NCBI GenBank assembly: GCA_026545225.1
Contig: CM048849.1
Coordinates: 47,216,336 to 47,280,335, forward strand
Direction: 5' to 3'
From: Cornus controversa
Lineage: Eukaryota; Streptophyta; Magnoliopsida; Cornales; Cornaceae
DNA: 64,000 nucleotides
Shown piece after piece: positions 13,226 to 24,689 of the stretch. The notes under the pieces were generated by a model that was not told where the DNA came from, ran no database searches, and saw only the letters and a list, made by a program, of their open reading frames with translations. Both the position numbers and the translations under genes were made by a program. Within the stretch, counting starts at the first letter, position 1. Each line of letters starts with the position of its first letter.

Positions 13226-13665
13226 TAACGTATTCTTATTTAAATATGTATCGAATATTAATATTATTTGATACTTGTAAAAAGTATTTGATCCTTTCTA
13301 GACTTATTTATAATTTTAAAATATATATTTTTATTTTTAACACGTATTCAATATTTTTTAAATACTTCAATTATATATTTAATACTTTTCGAATATTTCA
13401 GAACATATTTCTAACAATATTATCATAATATAATTGTTAAGAAAAGTTTACATTTATTTTTTAAAAAAAGTGTTGATATATATATTATAATTTAGTACAA
13501 AATTTGTCCATGCAAATTATACAATATGATTCTTAACTCTTAGTTTATTTATTAATCATAATATTTTATAGAAAAATGTAAATAACTCTATTTTTTTGTA
13601 TATATAAAAATATAATTTATTATTTTTATATTGATATATCATGCGTACCTGTATCGTATCATATG
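13226..13665 (-). mobile_element. Dispersed AT-rich repeat, inverted relative of 56757-57150
   Basis: The reverse complement of about 13490-13540 matches about 56915-56968 closely, sharing TAATTTGCATG and AAATTTTGTACTAAAT. Both copies end in GTATCGTAT-like sequence. It has no coding content and is a non-autonomous dispersed repeat of unknown superfamily. Confidence 0.55.
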
Positions 13666-14104
13666 TTTTCTCCATATATAATTGAAATATGTATATAATG
13701 ATTTATTTGACCTTTTACATATTTTAAATAAAAATTATTTCAATTTAATTAAGTAGAATTAAATATTTAAGAGAATTTTTTTTAATAGCATTACTTTATT
13801 TATATTTTATATTTAGTAAGAGTCAAATAATATACTATTAGTAAAGTTCAACCTCTCTGTGTTGAAAAATTATTGTATTTAAAAGGCATAGTAATTAATG
13901 TGATGAGAAATGACAGTACGATTATAGAACATAATCGGTATAGAAAAAGATTCGAGCTAGAAAAAGTGGAACCCATAAAAGTCCGAATTATAAAATCTCT
14001 ATTGCACAGGTGCTGTAATTATTCCGGACAATACATCTTTTTTTTAACATATTTGTCCTGTCTTTTCACTCATTAAATTCGGATTAAATAAGTAGATTTA
14101 ATGT

Positions 14105-14263
14105 AAAACCAATTGGGTAAATTTTATTGAGGCATAATTTTTTCACCAACACCTCCAAAGAGATTTGTACCGTATATCACATACACTTATTTATTTAATT
14201 CTGCTTAATGGACCAAAATACTTTCAACTATTCCCAATTATTATATCCCACTTCTCAGTTATT

Positions 14264-14301
<38 letters not shown>

Positions 14302-15470
14302 TATGCCGAGCACCACTACCACCAATTACAATCACCACTCCCACCACTGCCACACCATCACCACCACCACCACAACCACAGGTAGTAAAAAAAATTTACA
14401 ACGTGTCAACAACCAATGAATTGTTAAATAAAAAAACTCTCTCTCTCTTCTCTCTCTCATCTCTATCTTCTTTCCGTTGTTTTTCTCTCTCTAATCTCAC
14501 ACTGGACAGATCATGAACAAGAAAATACCATCGACTATGAGAACTTAGGTTAAAACTAGATCTCTTTCTAAATCAGTGGTGGTTTTGGGTATGATGGGAT
14601 TTGTTGGCTATCAATCGGTGCCAACAAATGGTGGTGGCATCTAGAATTTCTCTTTTTACGGTAATTCGGCAACGAAGATCTTTGAGTCTGTGCTTCACGT
14701 GAATTTACATTTTCTGGTTAGGTCTAACTCGGCAACATCCTTATAGAGCATTCTCCTCAAGAGTTAGGTTTATTATTTCAATTGAAGAAAAATGGGTGTG
14801 GAAGTAAGAGAATTTTTTTGGAGATTTAATATATTTTTTCTTATTTTTTTGTGATTAAGGGTGGTGGATGTGGTTAGATGGTGGTGGTTGTAATTGGTGG
14901 CGGTGATGGCTGAAGGAGGAGGAGATGTATATGTATAAATAATAGTGAAATGGTTGTGGTTGTGGTTGTGGTTGTGGTTGGTGGCAGTGGTGGTTGGAGG
15001 AGGAGATGTGAGTGGCGACTGTGGTGGTAGTGGCGATTGTTGTGGTGGTAGTGATGGTGGTTGTGGTTGTGGTTATGGTTGGTGACGACTGTGGTTGGAT
15101 GAAGAAATGTGAGTGGCCGTTGTGGTGGTGGTTGTGGTTGGCGGCGGCTATGATTGAAGGAGGAGATGAGAGTGACGGCTGTGGTTGTGGTGATTAGAGT
15201 TTATGTGGTTGAAGAAGGTAGAGAGAGAAATGGTGGACATATAATCATAAGAACTGTTTTGTCATTTTTTAATTTTAATATTTTTATATTAAAATTTATT
15301 TAAATAATCAGGAACAATTAGGTACTTTAACTTATTAAAAAATTAAAAATTTTGATTGAGAATGTTGTTGTCAAAAAAATCACAAACTTGGAACTATTTG
15401 TAATACATCAAATCTGACGGGTGTGAATGATATTTACCCACACCAATTTAATTGGGTTAGAAAATCATAA
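14105..15470. mobile_element. Probable foldback element with expanded GGTGGTTGT arm
   Basis: The left arm (about 14316-14345, CCACCAATTACAATCACCA) is matched inverted on the right arm (about 14884-14906, GGTGGTTGTAATTGGTGG). Outer GGGTAAAT blocks sit near 14115 and, inverted, near 15433. The right arm has expanded into imperfect GTGGTTGTGG/GGAGGAGATG repeats (14870-15200). Open frames rich in Val or Pro/Thr here are simple-sequence artefacts. It lies directly upstream of the reductase gene. Boundaries are approximate. Confidence 0.4.
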
Positions 15471-15555
15471 GACATGGCGGTGTAACAGCACGGGATCCGG
15501 ACGGCTTATAACGTTGACAGGAATCAAAATGTAGCCGGCCACTCATGAAACTCAT

Positions 15556-15611
15556 TGTGTGTGTGTGTCTATATATATATATATATATCTAGAGAGAGAG
15601 AGAGAGAGAGA
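15556..15611 (+). repeat. (GT)n(TA)n(GA)n microsatellite at the reductase 5' end
   Basis: Three adjoining dinucleotide runs end 17 bp before the ATG at 15629. By position they fall in the promoter or 5' UTR, where length change could alter expression. That effect is inference only. Confidence 0.85.
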
Positions 15612-15628
15612 AACAGGGTTATAGTTCA

Positions 15629-18600
15629 ATGGAGTCTCCATTCAAGGGTGATATACTGAATGGGAAGGTGGCTCTGTTGACTGGTGGGGGTTCAGGAATT
15701 GGGTATGAGATATCAGCACAGTTGGGCAAACATGGAGCCTCAATTGCGATCATGGGTCGACGCAAACACGTGCTTGACTCTGCTGTCTCTGCTCTTCGAT
15801 CTCTGGGCATTCAAGTAATTTCCTTTTCCATGTCAATTTCTTTTTGGTTGCTGAGAAAATGGAGGAAAAGAAAAGAAAAAGAGAAACTTCTTTTTTGTTG
15901 ATTTGGTTTCCAGAAAAAAAAAAAAAAAAACCTTGACATAACAGAAGCCAAATTACTGGGCTCGGTTGAGTGAAAGGTTTAATCTCTTTTCTTTTCCCAC
16001 ATTTTCCATAATCCTAACAGAGCTTAGTAATTTATTTGTTTTCTCATCTTCCTGTCATATTTGCTATGTTCTTTCTTTTTATTTTGATGAACTAATGATT
16101 TGTTTAGCTTAGTTGAATTGAGTTTCTTCATTAAGTGCTCGAAATTTTATTTCATTATTTTCTTGTACTTCTAATATTTTTGTTTATTTTTGGCAACCAA
16201 ATTTTTTTTTTTGCCTGGCAAACAAAATTATATATATCAAAACACAGAACATAAGTCCCTCTCTGCTGCTTCCAACAGCCATGGAGGGTAATTACATTTG
16301 AAATGGAAAACTCTCATTCCCATCAAGAACTCTTTTACCCAGTGAATGAGCCACTCTATTTGCACTCCTCAGAATCCATGAAACAGAAAAACCACCAGGA
16401 GATTGCAAAATTTTCCTAATATCCTCAGGTCGAGTTTGGGAGCACCGAATGAGCGCCTTAGAATTGGAACAGGAGGAAATTCAGTTTAAACTTTAGGCTA
16501 ATTTTTTTCCAATTCCAAATCTAAGGCGCCGATTCGGTGTTCCCAAACATAAGGAATGATCACCGCAGCCCACTCCACCTCAGAACGTATGATCTAAAGA
16601 TTCTTCTTCTTCACCCCCAGACAGGTATATCTGAACAATAAAAAATACTCAAAAGGAATTTTTCGAATCAAAGAACAATTCCTTTGGTAGAAGAGAGAGT
16701 TTAACAAGTCCCCATTCCATTCAATAGGGTTCCTATTAATTAGTTCCCTCACCCAAACCACAGAAGAATTTTGACGAGGAGAAGAAGTAACCTGAAAATT
16801 GTCTGGATCCGGAAGCCAGTTGTCATGCCAAACACGAACTCTGTCACCACTAACAATCTGCCACCACATACCAAGCTTCACCATTTCTTTCGCTGCCAAG
16901 ATACTCCCCCAAACCCATGATGCATTCCTTCTTGAAGATGCCTAAAAAAAAGAGCAGTTCTTGAAATATTTAATTACAACTACTTCTAGTGCCTAATAAT
17001 CTAAAACTAATCCACCTTAGAGTTTTGCAATGCGGAAATGGTTTAAAATTGCCTCAGATAGAGGGATCTAGAGGGGGCGAATGGGTCTAGTTTGTTCCTT
17101 TTGATTGTTTTTAATTTTATCCAATTTAACTTAGCAATTAACAAGCATGCAAAACACAAAATAGAGAGAGAGAAAACGCCAGGATTTTTTACATGAAAAA
17201 CCTCAATGAGAAAAAATCAAAGGAAAACTTCAACGAGAAAAAACCACCGAGATTGTGCTGTCTCAGGCAATTTGATCCACTATAACGAGAAAGAGTATAA
17301 CGAGTTTCATTCCGTTCGAAACTGCTCTCCGCTAGTTGCCAATTCCAGTGCTTTTGGAATCACCTGGGGTTGATTTACTTGCAACACCAAGTGTAATCTG
17401 ACTCCCGTCAGAATTACCAACAACATTGATCTATACCAACGCAATCACCTCATGATGCTCTGCCTTTCACAATGATCAAATGTCTTTTTCATTCCATTAG
17501 TGTAAAAGAGTGTGTATAAACTCAAAAGAGACAATGCAAAAAGTCATCTAGTAGCATTAATTTTCATTCAAAAGCATGTGGTTTTCTGACTTCGATCAGA
17601 ATTGCACACTTGATTGCAAAAGTGTGTAATAATTTGACATGTGATTTCTGTATGAATTGTTTCCTAACATGCTTCCAACTGTTCGATGATTGAATTATTA
17701 TATGGTTTTCTGACCTTTGGAATTGCACTCTTGCTGCCTATTCTGCAGGCTATTGGGTTCGAGGGGGATGTTCGCAAAAGAGATGATGCAGTTAGAGTTC
17801 TAGAATCAACTATTAAGCAATTTGGCAAGCTTGACATTCTTGTGAATGCTGCAGCTGGCAATTTCCTTGTTCCAGCAGAGGATTTGTCTCCTAACGGCTT
17901 TCGAACAGGTTGTATCAAACAGATTCCTTTGACATTTCATAGCGAATGGTTTTGAAAATTACTTTTTCGTTCTTAAAAAGCTTGATTAGATTTTCTTTTA
18001 GCTAGCAATCTAGTGTCTGTGTTTGAGACCTTTGTATGTCCTAGAAGTTAACTTGAGTTACTTTGAGTTGTTCTCAATTGCTGTTCATCTTAGGTACTAA
18101 AGCCATGTTTGAGTAGAAATCGGTTCTTTGGAATTGGAATTAGAACTAAATTTCCTTTAATTCCAAGGCACCAATCCGGTGCTCCCAAATGTAACGTAAA
18201 TTTAAGTGAAAAAAAGGAGTAATAAATTAGAGAAGCCCTACAATCAAACAAGGTTTAAGATGTGTAGGACTGTAACTGAATATATGAAATGTATCTTTAG
18301 AAAAACTAGATATGGCCAAGTGAGGATATATTGAAAATCGACAGTCTAGAATGCCAAAAAGTGAATAGTTTCCTTACCTAGGTTGATTAATACACAAGGG
18401 GAAAGATTGGAGATGATGTTACTAATAAAATTGAAGCAGGATGAGTTATCTAGATGAGTGCTTATGATATATTATATGATTAATGTAGACCTCAAAAATT
18501 AAAATGTAGTTTAGGACAAAATGTTGTGCAATTAAGAAACAGAGTGTTCATGTGACGAACTTTGTCAAAATGCAGTCATTAAGATGGATCTATCGTAGTA

Positions 18601-21600
18601 CAAAAAATGATAAAATTAGAAATGCTTACATTCATGAAACAGTTGAGGATTCATTGGAGATAAAATGAGTGAAAACTGACTAAAATGGCTTGCTGTATAC
18701 AGCAAAGACCAATATTTGCACCAATAAGGAATATTCTCATGGTACATGTTAATGTTAATGACAGGAAATAGAGACCAAAATTAACATTGCTGAGATAGTA
18801 AAGAAAAATATGATTGTGCATGGATTAATTCAAGTTATGGCCTTAAATAAGTGAAATGGAAAAACAAGGTTCATGAAGTCAACTCCAAATAGTTGGGATA
18901 ATATTTTGTTAAAATGGATTGAGTTCCAAATTACTGTTTCTCCAACCCAATTAGTTATCTAAAGTGTAAGGATGTAAATACTTCTTGATGTCAGTGAGGA
19001 TTTTGCAAGATATTTTTCAACTTAGAAGACGTATATCTGACTAGTTACAAATCAAATTGTTCAACGAGGGAATGCTTGTTGTCTGCCCATGGGTGGGAAC
19101 TCCACCCCCACCCAAAAAAATAAATAAATAAGATAAATAAAGGAATAATTCAAACCCCTTATGTATGAGGTTCATTTACTAGTGAGTTTGGAAAAAACTT
19201 ACATGTGATGCCTCCAAACCCTATAAAGAATTTCAATTTGGGCTTATCTTATTAAAGCAAAGTCCAAATCTGGTGGAAAAAAGTAATCCATTTTTTACAA
19301 TATTCCTTATTGCAACATATCAATACTCCATTTATAAATAAATATACATACATACATATATATATATATGTAATATCTATTATTTACTTGAATTCAAAAG
19401 AGAGAGATAAATGCTCGGTGCTTGGCAGGCTCATTCATTGGTTGAGGACTTCTTTTTTAACTTGTCAATTTTCCCATTTCTGTTTATTTAGGTTGTAGTT
19501 TCCTCATTTTATTAGGCTTTACTTTTCTCATTTTGTGAAGATAAAAAAATATTACAATTAATTTAGAAAATTTTAAGAAGCTTAATTACATAGTAGTGTT
19601 AGTTCTCCCCAAGTAAAAATTCCTGGGTCGGCCCCTGGTCATAACATAAAGCAAAATGCTTAATCAAAATCTTTGCAGAAAATGGAGCCATTACACATAT
19701 GATGGTAATACCTCTTGACAGTATCACCTTTTGAATTAGCATCCACATAAATGAATAGCTATTGCAACTTTGTAGTGTTTAATTTAAGTATTAAGCAAGC
19801 ACTATGGAGTGACTTACATGGGTAATGTGAATTCTTTTGTAAATTAATGAACTGAGCCATAAATACAGTTTCAATTCTAAATAATTCTAGATTGCATCAT
19901 ATATGGTTGATCAGAATATGGATCAGATTAAGGCAGCAGTCTCCTGTACCACATGAGGCTACTCTTTTATTGTGCTTTCCGTCTCGTACGAGGCTCTTAG
20001 AGGTTTTTGATTAAACGGTTCTTTGTTTTGATTGGTTTGTGCAGTGATAGATATAGATTCTGTTGGCACTTTTACAATGTGCCATGAAGCACTTAAGTAT
20101 CTTAAGAAAGGAGGAACAGGGAAGGACCGATCTAGTGGTGGAATAATTATAAACATAAGTGCAACTTTGCATTATACAGCAACTTGGTATCAAATCCATG
20201 TTTCTGCTGCAAAGGTTTGTCAAAAAAATAAATAAATAAATAAAGAATTTTATTTTCTAATCTGTGTTCACTGTTGAATTACGGTTTTTCTTTTCTGCCA
20301 GGCAGCTGTTGATAGCATTACAAGGAGCTTGGCATTGGAGTGGGGAACAGATTACGATATCAGAGTGAATGGGATTGCACCAGGGCCTATTGAGGACACT
20401 GCCGGTGTTAGTAAACTTGCACCTGAGGAGATAAGTAGCAAAAAGAGAGAGCATGTTCCTTTATATAAACTAGGGGAGAAATGGGATATTGCTATGGCTG
20501 CTCTTTACCTCGCATCTGATGCAGGTTAGTATTTTTGTTTACTTATCCACTGGCAAGGTCCTTTACATCCATACTTAAATGTGTCCTTTTACTTATTCTC
20601 TTGTGGTGCATTTAGCGAGGGAAGAAGAGAAGGATATGATAGCATTCTTCAGGATAATGGCGCTAAGCCATTGACCATATTTGGAAAAGATAGTGGAGAG
20701 AAAATAAATTAAATGAATTCACTCATCCTCTCCCTTTATTTCCTTCCAATTTTCTAAGCAACACAATATCACTATTTGAGGGGCTAATAACTCCCTCCCT
20801 TTCACTTCTTTTCCCCTCATTTTTATTTTTATTTTTATTTTTATTTTTAACATGATCTAGCATTTCCCTCCTTTTCCTTTCCTTTCTTTCCTTCCCAATT
20901 CTTCAATCTAAACTAACTGTTAATGTAAGAAACTGTGAGAACAGAAATCTGATGATGTTTTAGCGGGCCAAAAGAACCAAAATCCACAGCATTACATGTT
21001 TTGTTCAGCTCAAATTATTCAATGGTTCTTTGATTTGTTTCAATTTTTGGTTGAAAACAAATCACATTTGATGTTTAAAGTGGATGAGTGTTTACTCTCC
21101 CAAACCGGGAAGAATGGTATATGATATACATTGGAGGCAAGAACACCCTAAAGATTTTTAAAATTGATATTACGAGGAAAACTTTGTGGCAAGAACTTCT
21201 GAAAGTCATATACAAATATAATGAGAGGATTTGAAAACGGAAAGCAAAAAAAAAATGAAAGTGATGTAGGTCTTATGAGTGTCCTCCTCTACTACTATTT
21301 TTCTACTGTTAAGCTCTGAAATAGATCTAGATAGATTAACATTTGAAATGTAAATCTAATTCTATTTACTCTTTTGATATGCATGTTTTCTCCTCAAGGG
21401 AAGCAAGAAGTTTTTCTTATTGTCATGCACCCTTATTGTTGACTAGATTTGCCTACAGATGAGTCCTTGTAGGTCTATAACCATTTGCAACATTTGAAAG
21501 AAGTCCAGAGTATTCTGGTAGTTTAGAAATGTCTGTTGTTATATGATGGATAGATGTCTTCATACACTATATAAGAGAGAGAGAGAGAGTTTCATTGACA

Positions 21601-21866
21601 TGGGATGTTAAATAATAACTCCCTAATGTTTTCCCATGAGACTTCTTTCACATGATACGTCTTGGTTTACAATTTTGAAACAGAATCTCATTTTGCTCTT
21701 GATGCTTGAAGGGAAATACATCAACGGAACAACATTGGTCGTGGATGGCGGACTTTGGTTGAGCAGTCCTCGCCATTTATCAAAAGATGCAGTGAAGCAA
21801 CTTTCTCGAACAGTCGAAAAGAGATCTACAGATGAGCATGTCAGGGTCCCCAGGAGCAAGCTGTAG
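15629..21866 (+). CDS. SDRB: Peroxisomal 2,4-dienoyl-CoA reductase (short-chain dehydrogenase), five exons
   Basis: The enzyme reduces 2,4-dienoyl-CoA with NADPH during beta-oxidation of unsaturated fatty acids in peroxisomes. My splice model is 15629-15814, 17749-17908, 20045-20214, 20302-20524 and 21712-21866, with GT-AG borders and consistent phases, giving 297 aa, close to the roughly 298 aa known for plant members. The N-terminus carries the cofactor motif TGGGSGIG (residues 18-25). NAAAGNF (95-101) follows, then DIDSVGTF (118-125), HVSAAK ending in Lys172, and IRVNGIAPGPI, all typical of the DECR group, which lacks the usual SDR Tyr-x3-Lys. The last residues are RSKL, a canonical PTS1 peroxisomal signal. 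Introns 1 (1.9 kb) and 2 (2.1 kb) hold LINE relics. No break in the reading frame is seen. The family call is strong; the symbol follows Arabidopsis AT3G12800 from memory. Confidence 0.93.
16200..16920 (-). mobile_element. L1-type LINE 3' relic in intron 1 of the reductase
   Basis: On the minus strand, 16899-16594 encodes GDRVRVWHDNWLPDPDNF, typical of the segment after the reverse transcriptase in plant L1 elements. Farther on, 16420-16280 encodes SWILRSANRVAHSLGKRV, the end of an RNase H domain. A poly-A-like run (poly-T on the plus strand, about 16200-16213) marks the 3' end. It is 5'-truncated, frameshifted and interrupted by a small inverted-repeat element at 16434-16548. It is antisense to the host gene. 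Confidence 0.7.
16434..16548. mobile_element. 115-bp MITE nested in the LINE relic
   Basis: Inverted ends read GTTTGGGAGCACCGAAT on the left and, complemented, GTTTGGGAACACCGAAT on the right, continuing through GCGCCTTAGA to a short centre. The arms pair over about 40 bp, giving a strong hairpin. No clear target duplication was found. A related relic lies at 18107-18193. Confidence 0.7.
18107..18193. mobile_element. MITE relic related to 16434-16548
   Basis: The right end, complemented, reads CATTTGGGAGCACCGGATTGG and the left reads ATGTTTGAGTAGAAATCGG. TTGGAATT blocks face each other inside. It is diverged but resembles the nested MITE in intron 1, and lies in intron 2 of the reductase. Confidence 0.45.
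18300..18915 (+). mobile_element. RTE-type LINE 3' relic in intron 2 of the reductase
   Basis: Broken frames on the plus strand encode SLRWIYRSTKNDKIRNAYIHE at 18565-18627 and NIAEIVKKNMIVHGL near 18785-18827. These match the C-terminal part of the plant RTE LINE protein better preserved at 24690-26260. Many stops and frameshifts are present. It is in the same orientation as the host gene. Confidence 0.6.
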
Positions 21867-21989
21867 CAATTCCATTTGATGAAGAATATGTGAGGCTTTA
21901 TGTGGCACTCAAGCCACTTGCACTGGGATTACATTATTAGGGTTCAAAAGGTGATTTCATAAATATGTTGAAGAAGGATTTGATTGTTG

Positions 21990-23246
21990 TACACTGTTGA
22001 TAAATGTATTGTGGAACAGTTAGGGCATGAAATGGGATGTAAGACAACTCTATTCACAACAACACAACAGTTAGTCCATGAAATGGATGGGTTTAACCCA
22101 TCATGGTATCCAATCCAAAATCTATTTTATTTGGTTTCAAAAATCTTTTAGATCCGAAATTTTAAGAAGGCTTAGTGTAGATATTCTTTTAAAAGACCTG
22201 GGTAGAACTAAAAAAAAGAAGAAAAGAAATTGGTCATGTTTAACTCGAGATACGATTCTATTCAAATCCCATTTTGGGGTTAAGATTTAGTTGAGTAATC
22301 ATTCTCTCTTGCTCTGTAAGAGAGAGAGAGAGTTCCACTCACCAATTTAATATGCTGGACAAGTCATTTTGTTAGGTACAGTGATGGAACTATTGCTCTT
22401 TAGTAAGAAAGGCACCACTTTGGTAGCATTTCTTTTTTTCTTTCTGGGAACAAATATAAAAGCAGCAGATAACATTAATCTGGGAGTTGATTCCTTGAAA
22501 GTTATAACTACATCTGAACAGTCCTCTTGATGAAGACAACAAGGAGCAGTTTCTTGAAACAAAGAGAATACATGTTTCTTATTTATACCGATTGCACTTA
22601 AAATTATAGTAGAGTGCATTATTTATTTATTTAATTCGAGCTAACAAATTTTCAGAGAGAATTTTACAGTAAGAGATCGTGTTTCCAAATTATCATCATC
22701 ATCATCATTAATTCATTACCACCACCACCACTACTATGCTGCAAGGGTTAGATCATATTCACAATAATACAGATTTTGGGGATTTTACATCGAATTTTGG
22801 GGACTTAGAATGGTGATTTGAGGTTATTAGTATACGAACGTTTTGGTCATTGTTGTAGTTGTGTTTGCAAGGGCTACACATTTGGTGATTTAGTAAGAGT
22901 TGGTGATTCCAAATCTATTATGTTATTATTTACTGGGTCTGGATCAGATTCAGCATTATAGATTAGGGGATCTCAGACATTAGAGGGTATGCCTGAGTGA
23001 TGAATTTGGGTCAGTTGGTGAATGATGGAGGTTGTTATTTAGGGTAATATGGACCGACGTGCTCTCCACCAGCCATATTGCTTTCTTTTTCTTTCTTTTT
23101 TAGCAACACAAAAAGAAACCAAGAAGCAACGCACCCATCCACAGACGGGGCATCAAAAACATCAGCAGAAAAATAAAACCAATCACAAATAAAGGCCTCT
23201 AGAATGAAGAGCAACTTCTTTCTCATATAAATAATTGTGCGCTTGC

Positions 23247-23288
<42 letters not shown>

Positions 23289-24370
23289 TCATTAGAAATA
23301 TCATCATTTTATCTTACTTTAAGAACCATCAATGAAATATTTGCCATCAAGCAGTTCTCAACCTTCTAAACTTTGAAGGCAATTCCAGTCAACAGACATG
23401 GTACTAGTTTAAAATTAGTACAACGATGGCAATCAAAGGGAAGTTGAGAAAAAGAAAAATTGCACAAAATGGAACAGAGAAAATATAAACCCGAAAGTAA
23501 TATTCTTCCCCCATAAAAAGCACTTTTAAAACTTTGGAGAGAGAGTCAAAACCAATCTAGAACAAAAGAAAATTAACCAGCCACAACAACCATAACCATG
23601 TAGATATCCACACAAATTTAACACTGCACAGACACCATTACACCACTACATTACTCGTCATCCCTCAAATGAAATACCAGAGTGTGGGATTGATGCAAAC
23701 ACAAATGAAACCATTAATATGGTGATTCTCCACAAGGAAGACAACTGAAACATGGTATATAGACAAGAAAGTACCTAAGATACCATACAAACAACTGTTC
23801 CAAATTCACAAATTCCAACTAGCTGAAAACAAAAGCTAACATGCAGCCTATTCGACAAAAAGCAGCATTCATTGTGGACATAAATTTTCATCAACCTGCA
23901 TACTTCAAGCATCCAAACACCAATAAATAATAGGGTATCACCCGATTCTAAAACTGAACAAAAATAATATAACACTAGCAAAATTCTAGCACAAGGACCA
24001 AAAAATGCTATAGCTATCCTATTTATGAAAACAAGCAAAAGTTATATACAATTTCCACAAGAACCTTACAGAAAATACTTGTCCGAGAGTTGACCTACTC
24101 TAATGCAAAGACTTTATACATTTCTTTCTAAGAGCAGTAAATAAATCTTTTCATCTCTCCTTGAAAGAAATGATACAGTTAAACCTGAAAAACTATGTAC
24201 AGGAAACACAAAAATAAAAATAAAAAATGGGAAAAATAATATACTAAGCAAAACACAAAAGCATACAACCCAGTTCCTCAAGTCTAGAACACGTGAGAAT
24301 CAGCCGAAAGGGACAAAATGTATAAGCCAAATACATAAAAGTCACTACACACAATGTATAAGCCAAATAC
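21990..24370. other. Intergenic DNA downstream of the reductase, no gene seen
   Basis: Contains GA and ATC/ACC simple repeats (22320-22334, 22692-22737) and a (TG)n(TA)n microsatellite at about 23246-23286. Open frames of up to 90 codons show no recognisable domain. Confidence 0.5.
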
Positions 24371-24389
24371 ACAAAGTCATACACACACA

Positions 24390-24581
24390 ACTCGTCAGGA
24401 TTGCGCGGGTGGCAATTCTCAGGATTACTACCTTGAAATCTCAAGTTCGAGTCCTAGTTTAAGTGATATCTGTGGTTTGCAAATGCTTGCATATACCCGG
24501 AATTTACATTGTACCCACGAGTACAAAGGGCGCTTGATTGGAACGGTTCCTTGTTACACACATACAAAAAGAAGAAGAAAA
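24390..24581 (+). mobile_element. tRNA-related SINE with an imperfect target duplication
   Basis: The body has an A-box-like GCGCGGGTGGCAATTCTC at about 24403 and a B-box-like AGTTCGAGTCC at about 24445, spaced as in tRNA-derived SINEs. It ends in an A-rich tail (AAAAAGAAGAAGAAAAAG). The flanks AGTCATACACACACA (24375) and AGTCATTACACACACA (24582) form a near-perfect direct repeat, as expected from target-primed insertion. Length, about 190 bp, fits plant SINEs. Confidence 0.65.
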
Positions 24582-24689
24582 AGTCATTACACACACACAC
24601 ACATCATAGTTCGGTCTAATGAGTGATGCCCCGCCCATTTGAAGAATATTTCAGAAGAATCAATATGTAGATTACCAACTATATCCCTT

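Noticed and set aside
14165-15197. Pro/Thr-rich and Val-rich open frames as small genes
   Set aside because: They are simple CCA/GGT repeats within the arms of a foldback element.
20600-20940. MITE in intron 4 of the reductase
   Set aside because: Pyrimidine-rich low-complexity DNA; no convincing inverted ends.
24390-24460. Genuine tRNA gene
   Set aside because: Only A/B-box-like words are present; no cloverleaf could be drawn, and an A-rich tail with flanking repeats fits a SINE.
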